The notes under the pieces were generated by a model. That model did not search any database and was not told where the DNA came from. It was given only the letters and a program-made list of their open reading frames with translations. Shown here piece by piece: positions 1 through 8,407 of a stretch of 64,000 bases of DNA; the first letter of the stretch is position 1, and every line of letters starts with the position of its first letter. This DNA comes from Dokdonia sp. Dokd-P16. GTDB taxonomy: Bacteria; Bacteroidota; Bacteroidia; Flavobacteriales; Flavobacteriaceae. The translations under genes and the position numbers were made by a program. The DNA is taken from assembly GCF_003095655.1 (NCBI RefSeq), contig NZ_CP029151.1, positions 1,921,001-1,985,000 of the forward strand, read 5' to 3'.

Positions 1-2089
1 CATTAAGTGCAAAAAAGCTAAGTCTTGACAGATTTAATAATGGGATATCACCAGATAATTTATTGTTAGCAACATCTAGTGTGCTTATAAGCTCGAGCTC
101 AGTTAATGATTGTGGGATTACTCCACTTATTTCATTATTACTTATCACCAAGTCTCTTAGAGCATCTAGGTCTGCTAATTCTGAAGGGATGGTACCTACA
201 AGATTATTATTAGGCAAGTTTATGCGAGTCACTTTGTTTTGATCATCTGTAGTGATTCCAAACCAAGTATCATATCCTTGAGTCAAGTCCCAAGTAGTAC
301 TCCAGTTTTCTCCATCTGTGGCGTTGTATAGGGCGATGAGAGCTTCTCTGTCTGGTTCTGGTAAAGTACCTCCAGTAAGTGTTATGTTATTACGAGTAAG
401 TATGAGGTCAGTAATTATTGAGTTACTAACCTCACATGTATAAATCCCCGCATCTAACGAGCTCGGATTTTCTATTGTAAATGAAGGAGATGTAGCGTCC
501 TCAATAGGGGAGCCGTTTTTTAACCATTGAAATGTATTATTCATATTTGGCACCCCCGTTACAGATAGGGTTATGGGATCATTCATTATTGAGATCTCCT
601 CTTCTTGATTTAATTTCTTTTGATTGCTGTAGGTTAGAGTTGTAGTTTCATTGTAATAATCTACTCCAGGAATTAAATCATCAAAAACATAATTATTTTC
701 GCCTAGAGCTAGAAAATTGAAATTTGGACTCGCAATTTGCGGAATCACGCCACTTAAGTTATTCCCACTAAAAACAGCTATTTCTAAATTTGGTAAATCT
801 TCAATGCTACTTGGTAGAGAACCTTGTAATGAAACTTCTCCTAGCCACAGCGATCTAATAATTTGCAAGTTTGAAAATGCGTCGTCTGGTAAAGAAAAAG
901 CTTCGAAATCATTGCTTGACATATCGAGTCTGAATAATTGTTCAAATTGAAATATATATTGAGGAAAAACACCAGTAAAATTATTACTTCGCAGTTTCAA
1001 TTGAGTGAGGGCGGTTAAGTTTGATAAGTCAGGAACCACACCCTCTAAGTTATTTCTCTCTAAATCTAAATATTGTAGTGATGTATAATTACCATAATCT
1101 TGAGGTAATGACCCTGTAAGATTATTGAAGCTCAAATCTAAACGAGCTAACTGAGATCCATTTGTTATTGTTTCAGGTAACTCCCCTGTAAAACCACAGC
1201 CTTTTAAACTTATAAATGCTAGATTGGGCATCTCAAACAGGCCTAGAGGTAATTGTTCATTAAAATTTGCTGTATTGTTTAATGATAAGGCAATTAAATT
1301 TTGTAGTTCAAATATAGCCTGTGGAAAAGCTCCTGTAATATTCGAATTTCTACCTAAGTTGAGTTCTGATATAGCGTCAAGTTGTCCTATTTCTTCAGGG
1401 ATTTCGCCAGAGAGATTATTGTTGAAAAGGGCAAGTCTTGTTACTTTATATGTTGTTTGATCATATGATACTCCGTACCATTGTGTGTAAGGAGCATCTA
1501 AATCCCATGTATTTGTCCAGTTAGGTCCATCTAATGCATTATATATTGCAATTAGTGCATCTCGATCTGGCTCTGGTATTACCTCTGTAAATGATATATT
1601 ATCTATATATACTTTAAATGGCTCATCAATAAAATTACCGAGACTTATTTCGAACTGCCAGTCCTCAGTTTCTGTAACTTCTATTTCTACTTCTCTAGTA
1701 TTCCAGTCAAAATTTTGAGGTATACGGCTACTTGAGGTGTATGGAGAAAAGTCTGCTCCTCCGTACTTAGTCCCGATAACCTGTTGTCCAAAATTACTAG
1801 ATCCTGTTTTTACCTTAAAATCATAGCTCAAAGTGTAAGTTTTTCCTGCCTCTACAGGGAAGTTCAATGCGAGAAGCCTGGGAGTAGTGTCGCCATCCAC
1901 AAATAGTGCGCTACTTGTGCCACTAGTGAATTCTGCAAGTTCTTGAGAGATGGATCCCTCTTGACTTTGCCAATTGTCTAGCGAAGTAGAAGACCAATTT
2001 TCTAAGTCTCCATTGGTAATTAGATTAGTTTGTGAATTTGCTAGTTGAAAGACTAACAAACAAATGATTAGTAGGTTGATTTTTTTCAT
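1..2089 (-). CDS. Leucine-rich-repeat surface protein, N-terminal part (runs off window edge)
   Basis: Reading the minus strand from the ATG at 2089 gives an open frame through 696 codons to the window edge, so the 3' end is missing. A signal peptide (MKKINLLIICLLVFQLANSQ) is followed by a carbohydrate-binding-like beta domain at about residues 25-170. Next comes a PEPDRDALIAIYNALDGPNW unit and plant-type LRRs (LxxLxLxxNNLxGxxP), then an Ig-like stretch with TYTCEV near residue 560. A second copy of the PEPDREALIALYNATDGENW unit and more LRRs follow. The protein is secreted or surface-attached, and a C-terminal sorting domain is likely beyond the edge. LRRs of this type mediate binding; no enzymatic motif is visible. 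The block duplication suggests a modular adhesin. Confidence 0.85.
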   Translation of the reverse strand, partial: MKKINLLIICLLVFQLANSQTNLITNGDLENWSSTSLDNWQSQEGSISQELAEFTSGTSSALFVDGDTTPRLLALNFPVEAGKTYTLSYDFKVKTGSSNFGQQVIGTKYGGADFSPYTSSSRIPQNFDWNTREVEIEVTETEDWQFEISLGNFIDEPFKVYIDNISFTEVIPEPDRDALIAIYNALDGPNWTNTWDLDAPYTQWYGVSYDQTTYKVTRLALFNNNLSGEIPEEIGQLDAISELNLGRNSNITGAFPQAIFELQNLIALSLNNTANFNEQLPLGLFEMPNLAFISLKGCGFTGELPETITNGSQLARLDLSFNNLTGSLPQDYGNYTSLQYLDLERNNLEGVVPDLSNLTALTQLKLRSNNFTGVFPQYIFQFEQLFRLDMSSNDFEAFSLPDDAFSNLQIIRSLWLGEVSLQGSLPSSIEDLPNLEIAVFSGNNLSGVIPQIASPNFNFLALGENNYVFDDLIPGVDYYNETTTLTYSNQKKLNQEEEISIMNDPITLSVTGVPNMNNTFQWLKNGSPIEDATSPSFTIENPSSLDAGIYTCEVSNSIITDLILTRNNITLTGGTLPEPDREALIALYNATDGENWSTTWDLTQGYDTWFGITTDDQNKVTRINLPNNNLVGTIPSELADLDALRDLVISNNEISGVIPQSLTELELISTLDVANNKLSGDIPLLNLSRLSFFALN

Positions 2090-2223
2090 GATTGATGTTT
2101 AGAAACGCTAAAGTATAATTTTATTGAAGAATTTACCTACCTAATTAAGGTTTTTGTTCACTAGCTATTAAATGGTTTACCGTAAGCCTTCTTTTACGTG
2201 ACTTTGGGTTAGCATTAAAAAAT

Positions 2224-2260
2224 AAACTCCAAATTCTTACTGATAAGAATTTGGGGTATT
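2224..2260. terminator. Strong hairpin in the divergent spacer
   Basis: CCAAATTCTTA and TAAGAATTTGG pair perfectly around CTGA (2229-2254), and the stem extends outward with ACTCC/GGGGT. A-rich sequence lies before it and T-rich sequence after. It sits between two divergent genes, where a terminator is not expected. It may be a relic of a lost gene or an RNA leader structure. Confidence 0.5.
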
Positions 2261-2268
2261 TCTATTTA

Positions 2269-2284
2269 CGCTTTCGCGAAAGCG
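2269..2284. repeat. 16-bp palindromic repeat, exact copy 1
   Basis: Exact CGCTTTCGCGAAAGCG, intergenic, 38 bp upstream of the ATG of the lipoprotein gene at 2323. Confidence 0.95.
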
Positions 2285-2322
2285 TGATAATGATTACTTT
2301 GGTCACATCAAAACACTTAAAT

Positions 2323-2817
2323 ATGAAGTATATAGGATTAGTATTATTAGTTCTAACATTGAGTTGTTCTAGTGACGACAATCAAAATGAGTTATCTGTA
2401 AAGGGAGAAACGTATATTGCGGTATCTTATAAAGTTGAAAGCGCCATAGATATAAATGGTGATGGAATTGCTTCCATTGAATTATTTGATGAGTCAGATC
2501 GCAGCATGTTAGGGCAAGGTGTATATTTTAGAGAAGACAACAAAGTATATCCACCTAATCCATTAATTGTATGTATTGATGCAACTGAAGATGGTGATGT
2601 AGTAAATTATTGTGCGGTAATCGCAGATTACAATCCTCTTCCTACTTACACACAGAATAAAAATGCTGTTACTATTGATAATGGCATGGAAGGTGAAGTT
2701 TCTGCAGATTTTGAAACGATAGTATTTAAAGAAGTATTTTATAAATCTAGAAATAACAATGATGGAACGACTACTAGAGAACAAGAGGTAGCTATGGTAA
2801 CCTATCAGAAGCAATAA
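2323..2817 (+). CDS. Lipoprotein, tandem paralogue A
   Basis: This encodes 164 aa with a lipoprotein signal (MKYIGLVLLVLTLSCSSDD; lipobox Cys 15), so it is a predicted membrane-anchored periplasmic or surface protein. The mature part has a short acidic loop (DINGDGIAS) resembling a calcium-binding loop, and two Cys (IVCIDA, NYCAVI) that could form a disulfide. The next gene shares the same plan: SVKG, D-x-N-x-DG, YPPNP/IPPYP, TVTIDxxxxGxxSAD. I chose the ATG at 2323 because the upstream in-frame start would translate the palindromic repeat and would place the signal peptide internally. I do not recognise the family and assign no function. Confidence 0.85.
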   Translation: MKYIGLVLLVLTLSCSSDDNQNELSVKGETYIAVSYKVESAIDINGDGIASIELFDESDRSMLGQGVYFREDNKVYPPNPLIVCIDATEDGDVVNYCAVIADYNPLPTYTQNKNAVTIDNGMEGEVSADFETIVFKEVFYKSRNNNDGTTTREQEVAMVTYQKQ

Positions 2818-2840
2818 TATTAAGCTATCATTAATAATCT

Positions 2841-2882
2841 AAAGTCAGGTATTCAAGTAGTGGATATCTGGCTTTTTTTTTT
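2841..2882 (+). terminator. Rho-independent terminator
   Basis: AAAGTCAGGTATTC pairs, with G-U wobbles, with GGATATCTGGCTTT and is followed by a run of T. It lies 24 bp after the first lipoprotein gene, so the two paralogues are probably separate transcripts. Confidence 0.75.
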
Positions 2883-2991
2883 GTGACGGTCATAAGGTAT
2901 ACTAACAGATTTAAGCAAAATGTTAATTTTTTTCTATTTACTTAATAATCTAACTGTAGAACGCTCTATATTTGAAATCGTAAAATTAAAT

Positions 2992-3495
2992 ATGAAACGT
3001 ACTATTATTTTTTGTCTTGTATTTTTATGTCTATCCAGTTGTTCTGACGATGAGACAAAGAAGAAGGAAAGCGTCAAAGGCAGTTTATATAAGCAGATAT
3101 CTTATGTCGTTACGGTACCATTAGATTTAAATAATGATGGTATTTTTTCTACTAACTTATTGGAAGAAAACGGAGCAGTTTTGAGTCCGCAACAGATTAA
3201 TTTTAGTTTAGATAATACGGTGATACCACCTTATCCCATTACTACATGTGTAGATGATGATGGTAATGGTCATCTAAACGAATTTATATGCTTAGTGGTA
3301 GTAAACTACGTAAACCCTCCATCATATGTTCAGACTGGAAATACGGTGACAATTGATGATGAAATTATAGGCACATTATCTGCAGATAGGGATACATTGA
3401 GATTTGAAGAAACACTCACGAGAGATTTATTAAATAATGCTCCTTCGGGAGGTTTTGATGATACAATGGCAATATCTACATATGTGAGAGAGTAA
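2992..3495 (+). CDS. Lipoprotein, tandem paralogue B
   Basis: This encodes 167 aa with a lipoprotein signal (MKRTIIFCLVFLCLSSCSDDE; lipobox Cys 17). It is paralogous to the gene immediately upstream: both carry SVKG, a D-x-N-x-DGI loop (here DLNNDGIFS), a proline-rich centre, paired Cys (TTCVDD, FICLVV) and a TVTIDD-x-x-x-GxLSAD segment. The ATG at 2992 places the signal peptide at the N-terminus; an earlier in-frame start at 2920 would add an improbable leader. Sequence divergence is high, so the duplication is old. Function is unknown; the acidic loop suggests, but does not show, calcium binding. Confidence 0.85.
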   Translation: MKRTIIFCLVFLCLSSCSDDETKKKESVKGSLYKQISYVVTVPLDLNNDGIFSTNLLEENGAVLSPQQINFSLDNTVIPPYPITTCVDDDGNGHLNEFICLVVVNYVNPPSYVQTGNTVTIDDEIIGTLSADRDTLRFEETLTRDLLNNAPSGGFDDTMAISTYVRE

Positions 3496-3524
3496 CTTAT
3501 AGAATGTAAAACAGTAAACATAAG

Positions 3525-3558
3525 AAAGCCCAGACATCGTAAGGTGTTTGGGCTTTTA
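3525..3558 (+). terminator. Terminator after lipoprotein B
   Basis: AAAGCCCAGACATC pairs with GGTGTTTGGGCTTT around GTAA and is followed by a T-rich tract, 30 bp after the stop codon. Confidence 0.8.
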
Positions 3559-3561
3559 CTT

Positions 3562-3587
3562 TTAATTAGCTTTTAAAAGCTAATTAA
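3562..3587 (-). terminator. 26-bp perfect palindrome, probable terminator of the LipL32-like gene
   Basis: TTAATTAGCTTTT followed directly by its exact reverse complement. It lies between convergent genes, 25 bp beyond the stop at 3613 on the minus strand. It abuts the previous hairpin, so each convergent gene seems to have its own. Confidence 0.6.
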
Positions 3588-3612
3588 AGACAGTATAGTA
3601 ATTAATACTAAA

Positions 3613-4299
3613 TTAGTCCATTTGCTCTAGTAAACCTTCTAAGGTGTTTGACATTACAACTCCAGGTAATTTTACAGGAGAACCTACTTGAGCTAAGAAT
3701 GTTCCATTTACCTCACCTGTTTTGTAAGTAGTAAATCCTATTCTGTATAGTCCTTTAGTTAATGCTTTTAAAGGGTTGCTTACTTGGCTCTCATAACGTA
3801 AAAGAGAGTTGTAGCTGCTTCCGCTTGGTTGCTTTGGCATTTCTCCACTATCATCATTTCTCTCAAGAGTAGTCCACGTTGCATTTGCAGAACCTGCAAT
3901 TCCATCTTTTGTAAAAACGCTAGATCTTTCTAAAGTAATGTAAGTGTCAAAGTAATCTTTTGAGTCTTTGTTCTCTTCATAACCTGCACCTACAATTGGG
4001 TTTTTAGTTTTTACCTTTCCAGCAGGAGACATCATTCTCAAACCTAGCTCTGGTGCTACAGCAGGAACCCATAGATAGATGTAGTAAAATTTCTTTCCAT
4101 CTTTAATTTCATTTTCTGTACCTGGAGCAGCGTGACCTAAATAGCTTACTACGTCTAAGTAAGGAACTCTTTTTGTTACGGGTCCTATTTTCTTTTCAAT
4201 AGAACTTCCAAATGCTTTTAATTTTTGAGCATTCATGTTACTTGCTCCTACAGCAAATAAAAAGATGGCTAATAAACTGATGTTTTTGAGTGTTTTCAT
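3613..4299 (-). CDS. LipL32-like secreted protein
   Basis: This encodes 228 aa. A signal peptide (MKTLKNISLLAIFLFAVGAS, cleavage near NMNA-Q) has no lipobox Cys, unlike Leptospira LipL32. The mature protein follows LipL32 along its whole length: PYLDVVSYLGHAAPG, FYYIYLWVPAVAPELGLRMM, YFDTYITLERSS, SYNSLLR and KGLYRIGFTTYKTGEVNGTF all have counterparts as I recall that family. The positions equivalent to the LipL32 calcium site are present: Asp118-Thr119, Asp149-Asp150 and Tyr163. I therefore infer a secreted, calcium-binding, matrix-interacting protein. The start at 4299 is preferred over 4332 because it begins the signal peptide. The gene stands alone between convergent terminators and polA. 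Confidence 0.8.
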   Translation of the reverse strand: MKTLKNISLLAIFLFAVGASNMNAQKLKAFGSSIEKKIGPVTKRVPYLDVVSYLGHAAPGTENEIKDGKKFYYIYLWVPAVAPELGLRMMSPAGKVKTKNPIVGAGYEENKDSKDYFDTYITLERSSVFTKDGIAGSANATWTTLERNDDSGEMPKQPSGSSYNSLLRYESQVSNPLKALTKGLYRIGFTTYKTGEVNGTFLAQVGSPVKLPGVVMSNTLEGLLEQMD

Positions 4300-4423
4300 T
4301 GGTATTGATTTGTTAGATTTTGTTTGGTTCAAATCTATACCTTAACCCAGTTTTTTACTTGTATTTTATTGTTAATAAATGTTTAATTAGTGATTTTCAG
4401 ATGTTAATTTATCTTGACTATTC

Positions 4424-7273
4424 TTAATGCGCCTCAAGCCAATTTTGTCCTAATCCAACCTCAACATCAAGAGGCACGGCCATCTTAAAAGCACTTTCCA
4501 TTTCTGTCTTGATTAGCTCTTTAATGGCATCTAGCTCGTCATTAGGAACATCAAAAACAAGTTCATCATGTACTTGAAGAAGCATCTTTGTTTTATAGTC
4601 GCTATTTTCTAGCTTTTCAAAAATATTAATCATCGCGATTTTAATAATATCTGCAGCACTTCCTTGTATAGGAGCATTTACTGCATTTCGCTCGGCTGCG
4701 CCTCGCACAACTCCGTTGCTGGAGTTAATCCCGTTAAGGTAACGACGACGATCTAATACTGTTTTTACATAACCATTTTCTCTCGCAAACTCAACGAGCT
4801 CGCTCATGTAGTTACGTAGTTTTGGGTATGATTTGTAATAATTGTCTATTAGCTCTTTTGCCTCGCCACGCGATAAATCTGTCTGGTTAGAAAGTCCAAA
4901 GGCAGACACTCCGTATATAATCCCAAAGTTTACCGTCTTCGCATTACTACGTTGCTCGCGAGTAACTTCTTCTAGCGGTACATTAAAAACTTTAGCAGCC
5001 GTACTAGCGTGAATATCTTCTCCGTCTGTAAATGCTTGAATCATGTTCTCCTCCTCACTTAACGCAGCAATAATACGCAGTTCTATTTGAGAATAATCGG
5101 CAGCAAGTAGTGTGTGATTTTCATCTCTAGGAACAAAAGCCTTACGCACTTGGCGACCGCGTTCTGTACGTATCGGAATGTTTTGTAAGTTAGGGTTGTT
5201 TGAGCTCAAACGTCCCGTAGCTGCAACCGTTTGCATGTAATCTGTATGCACACGTCCATCTTGAGCCACTTGCTCTGGGAGTGCATCTACATAGGTAGAT
5301 TTTAATTTTGATAGGCCGCGATAGTCTAGCACTTTCTGGATGATGTCGTGATCTTTTGCAAGATACGATAGTACATCTTCTGCAGTAGAGTATTGACCCG
5401 TTTTTGTCTTTTTAGGTTTATCGACAAGTTTCATTTTGTCAAATAGAACCTCTCCTAATTGCTTAGGAGAGCCTATGTTAAATTCTTCTCCCGCTTCCGC
5501 GAAAATTTCTGATGTAAGACGCTCTATATCTGCATTGAGATCTCCAGAAAGGCTTTGTAAGAATGATACATCAAGATTGATCCCTTCAACTTCCATAGCC
5601 GCTAGCACTCGTAATAGCGGAATTTCAATATCGTCAAATAACTTACGAGTACCAGCCTCGTCTAGCTCTTTTTCAAAATGATGTTTAAGTTGTAAAGTAA
5701 TATCTGCATCCTCTACCGCATATTCTGTTTGGTCATCTACAGAAACATCGCGCATAGACTTCTGGTTCTTTCCTTTCTTTCCTATAAGTTCTGTAATAGA
5801 AACAGGTGTGTAGTTAAGATAGGTTTCTGCGAGTACGTCCATATTGTGACGCATATCTGGGTTGATGAGATAATGAGCGAGCATGGTATCAAAAAGTTTT
5901 CCTTTTACTTTTACGTTATACTTCGCAAGTACTTTGATATCGTATTTTAAATTCTGTCCTATTTTTTCAATCGCTGTGTTTTCAAAGAAAGGTCTCAACT
6001 CTTCTATAAGTGCCTGCGCTTCTTCCTTGCTTTCTGGAAAGGGTATGTAATATCCTTTTCCTGCTTCCCATGAAAAAGCAATTCCTACTAGTTCAGCAAC
6101 GAGCGGATCGAGACCTGTAGTTTCCGTGTCAAAACATACAGAAGACTGCTTGTTGAGGTTTTGTATGAATAGTTTTCGCGCAAGCGGACTATCAACTTTT
6201 TGATAAAAATGCTGCGTGTCTTTTATTGTTTTGCGAGTAGAAGCATCAGAAACTGCGGCTGCAGTCGCTCCGCTATCACCACCAAATAATGAAAACTGCC
6301 CAGCTCCGGCATTAGAAGCAACCGCTTTTTTTGCCGAAGGTGTAGAAGAAACTTGCGCACCTTGATCCGCCTCTCCGGAAAATATTTTGATAAATTGATC
6401 TTTCATTCTACGAAATTCGAGTTCTTCAAATTTCTTTCCTACTGCCTCAGCATCTGGTTCAGAAAGTTCGTAATCTTTTGCATTAAAGGTTACGTCGCAA
6501 TCTAGCATGATGGTCGCTAGTTTTTTAGACAGTAAGCCTAATTCCGCATTTTCTATAACTTTCTCCTTCATCTTACCCTTGAGCTTATCTGTATTTGCGA
6601 GTAAGCCTTCCATAGATCCGTATGCCGCTATAAATTTCTTTGCCGTTTTATCGCCCACACCTGGAAGTCCAGGAATGTTATCTGAAGCATCACCCATCAT
6701 TCCTAAGTAGTCAATAACTTGCTCCGGACGTTCAACTTCAAAACGTTTTTGCACCTCTGGTATACCCCATATTTCTATACCATTACCCATTCTGGCAGGC
6801 TTGTACATAAAGATATTTTCAGATACCAGCTGTGCATAATCTTTATCTGGAGTGACCATATATACCTTAAAACCTTCCTTTTCGGCTTGCTTAGATAGGG
6901 TTCCTATGAGGTCATCTGCTTCCACACCTTGACGTTCTATGATGGGAATGTGCATAGCCTTAAGAATTTCTTGTATATGAGGAATCGCGATGCGTATTGC
7001 TTCTGGAGTTTCATCACGGTTTGCTTTGTAATCTTCAAAAGCCTCCACACGTGCTGAGCTACCGCCTTTGTCAAAAGCTACGGCAAGATGATCAGGACGT
7101 TCTCTCTTTATAACATCAAAAAGACTATTAGTAAATCCCATAATTGCACTTACATCCATTCCGGAGCTTGTGATACGTGGGTTTTTTATAAGCGCATAAT
7201 ATCCTCTAAAAATGAGAGCATATGCATCTAGTAGAAATAATCTCTTCTGGGTATTCTCTGTGGTATTGGTCAC
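4424..7273 (-). CDS. polA: DNA polymerase I
   Basis: This encodes about 949 aa in three domains. The N-terminal 5' nuclease has RLFLLDAYALIFRGYY, GVEADDLIGT and the GDASDNIPGLPGVG helix-hairpin-helix. The 3'-5' exonuclease keeps its acidic residues (FDTETTG near residue 382, NLKYD, YAVEDAD), so proofreading should be active. The polymerase has motif A AADYSQIELR, motif B RSNAKTVNFGIIYG and motif C LLQVHDELVFD. It acts in Okazaki-fragment processing and repair. The start is not obvious: an ATG at 7381 would translate the palindromic repeat as TLSRKR and add 36 unrelated residues. A GTG at 7273 (V-T-N-T-T-E-N-T-Q-K-R) fits the family N-terminus and is chosen. Confidence 0.95.
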   Translation of the reverse strand: MTNTTENTQKRLFLLDAYALIFRGYYALIKNPRITSSGMDVSAIMGFTNSLFDVIKRERPDHLAVAFDKGGSSARVEAFEDYKANRDETPEAIRIAIPHIQEILKAMHIPIIERQGVEADDLIGTLSKQAEKEGFKVYMVTPDKDYAQLVSENIFMYKPARMGNGIEIWGIPEVQKRFEVERPEQVIDYLGMMGDASDNIPGLPGVGDKTAKKFIAAYGSMEGLLANTDKLKGKMKEKVIENAELGLLSKKLATIMLDCDVTFNAKDYELSEPDAEAVGKKFEELEFRRMKDQFIKIFSGEADQGAQVSSTPSAKKAVASNAGAGQFSLFGGDSGATAAAVSDASTRKTIKDTQHFYQKVDSPLARKLFIQNLNKQSSVCFDTETTGLDPLVAELVGIAFSWEAGKGYYIPFPESKEEAQALIEELRPFFENTAIEKIGQNLKYDIKVLAKYNVKVKGKLFDTMLAHYLINPDMRHNMDVLAETYLNYTPVSITELIGKKGKNQKSMRDVSVDDQTEYAVEDADITLQLKHHFEKELDEAGTRKLFDDIEIPLLRVLAAMEVEGINLDVSFLQSLSGDLNADIERLTSEIFAEAGEEFNIGSPKQLGEVLFDKMKLVDKPKKTKTGQYSTAEDVLSYLAKDHDIIQKVLDYRGLSKLKSTYVDALPEQVAQDGRVHTDYMQTVAATGRLSSNNPNLQNIPIRTERGRQVRKAFVPRDENHTLLAADYSQIELRIIAALSEEENMIQAFTDGEDIHASTAAKVFNVPLEEVTREQRSNAKTVNFGIIYGVSAFGLSNQTDLSRGEAKELIDNYYKSYPKLRNYMSELVEFARENGYVKTVLDRRRYLNGINSSNGVVRGAAERNAVNAPIQGSAADIIKIAMINIFEKLENSDYKTKMLLQVHDELVFDVPNDELDAIKELIKTEMESAFKMAVPLDVEVGLGQNWLEAH

Positions 7274-7292
7274 GTGAAGTTGTTTTGAATTA

Positions 7293-7308
7293 CGCTTTCG
7301 CGAAAGCG
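7293..7308. repeat. 16-bp palindromic repeat, exact copy 2
   Basis: Exact CGCTTTCGCGAAAGCG, 19 bp upstream of the preferred polA GTG, within the probable leader. Confidence 0.95.
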
Positions 7309-7385
7309 TATGACGGCTAAAACTCAAATGTAAGAAGATGTACTTAGATATAGCAGCGGTGTTGATAAATAGTGCCGCCAAACAT

Positions 7386-7608
7386 ATGACCTAAGCAAGT
7401 TTTACGTAAAAAATGAAGTAAGTGAAGGGTTGGAGCAAACTAGCGACAGCCTCATAATTATTGATTTATTGCCATATTTCGAAGTTAGCAGAATATGACT
7501 AATTCTTCAATGGCTTTTAGTTTGCGCCGCAACGAGGGGAATTTTTAATAAAGTTCGATTAAGTCTAGACTTTTTTGGTTCGTTTTTTTGTCAATGAAAA
7601 AAATGAAC
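7386..7608. repeat. Non-coding direct repeat, copy 1 (223 bp)
   Basis: About 90% identical by eye to 7717-7938. Both begin ATGACCTAAGC, contain the palindrome TTTTACGTAAAA and end AATGAAC. Internal inverted arms GCAAACTA/TAGTTTGC enclose a smaller TTAG/CTAA arm pair, and the distal end folds as GTTC-n-T7 against A7-n-GAAC. No credible ORF on either strand. Differences cluster in one 25-bp stretch while the arms are kept. Confidence 0.85.
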
Positions 7609-7716
7609 AACTTCTTTAAAAAGGACTCAATTAATAGAATGGAAATCTTTTTTTAGAGCCACAATTGAATTCGCCATTTTTAAGAATCAACATTTTATAG
7701 TTTACAATTATTCTAG

Positions 7717-7938
7717 ATGACCTAAGCGAATTTTACGTAAAAAATGATGTAAGTGAAGGGTTAAGCAAACTAGCGACAGCCTTACAATTAGTATTTATTA
7801 TTCATATTTCGAAGTTAGCAGAATATGACTAATTCTTCAGTAGCTTTTAGTTTGCGCCGCAACGAGGGAGATTTTTAGTAAAGTTCGGTTAAGTCTAGAC
7901 TTTTTTGGTTCGTTTTTTTGTCAATGAAAAAAATGAAC
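7717..7938. repeat. Non-coding direct repeat, copy 2 (222 bp)
   Basis: Second copy of the 7386-7608 element, same orientation, 108 bp further on. The terminal hairpin and the inverted arms GCAAACTA/TAGTTTGC are conserved. The 7609-7716 spacer is unrelated AT-rich sequence. This looks like a duplicated dispersed intergenic element rather than a gene. Confidence 0.85.
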
Positions 7939-7939
7939 G

Positions 7940-8163
7940 TATCGGGTATTAGAACTTAAACCTAATCACAGTAGAAGCCAAGGAAGAATGAGAAATATGT
8001 GAAACCGCTCGTTTAAAAATTGTACTAGCATTAGAGCTTGTCTACTCGCGACCCCGATATGATTTGTTGTGAAAGCCAATCTTTCACTTTAGGGCATAAA
8101 GAAAGCCAAGCAAGAATGCTTGGCTTTCACCCCAAATCATAATTGATTATTTAAAGTCAATTA
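7940..8163. other. Foldable non-coding region, candidate structured RNA or mobile-element end
   Basis: There are nested inverted repeats. TATCGGG (7940-7946) pairs with CCCGATA (8053-8059). ATGATTTG (8059-8066) pairs with CAAATCAT (8133-8140), enclosing the hairpins GTGAAAG-CCAAT-CTTTCAC (8069-8087) and GAAAGCCAAGCA-AGAA-TGCTTGGCTTTC (8101-8128). TAATTGA/TCAATTA follows at 8140-8163. This predicts a three-way junction. The rest of the gap (8164-8407) shows nothing I recognise. Confidence 0.5.
8101..8128 (-). terminator. 12-bp perfect hairpin, possible terminator of the mannosidase operon
   Basis: GAAAGCCAAGCA pairs perfectly with TGCTTGGCTTTC around AGAA. On the minus strand it is followed by TTTATG. 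It lies 280 bp beyond the glycosylasparaginase stop, so it may instead belong to the structured region. Confidence 0.4.
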
Positions 8164-8407
8164 CAACAGTCTTAAATATTTTTTGCCTTATCGGCTTGCG
8201 CAAATATATAACAAATCTTTAAATAGAATATTGTGTATTATTTAATTCTGTGATGATGTTGGTGTTTAATTGATTGAAATTCAGTATTTAAAAAACGTAT
8301 TTCAGGTTTTACAATTAACTAAACCTTAGTAAAATAGCGTCTTTTGTGTATTTTAACGATGCAAATAGGTATCGTGTCTATTTCATGTGACATATATGCG
8401 GGATGAA

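Noticed and set aside
2251-2322. Upstream start for the first lipoprotein gene
   Set aside because: It would translate the palindrome and place a clear signal peptide in the interior of the protein.
5484-5502. CGCTTCCGCGAAAA inside polA as a decayed palindromic repeat
   Set aside because: It keeps only part of the motif and encodes conserved-looking residues (FAEAGEEF); I could not separate decay from chance.
7274-7381. ATG at 7381 as polA start
   Set aside because: It would add 36 residues, including the palindrome read as TLSRKR, with no family counterpart.
7274-8407. Insertion sequence or transposase gene in the 1.1-kb gap
   Set aside because: No transposase-like ORF or terminal inverted repeats could be found; the direct repeats are non-coding.
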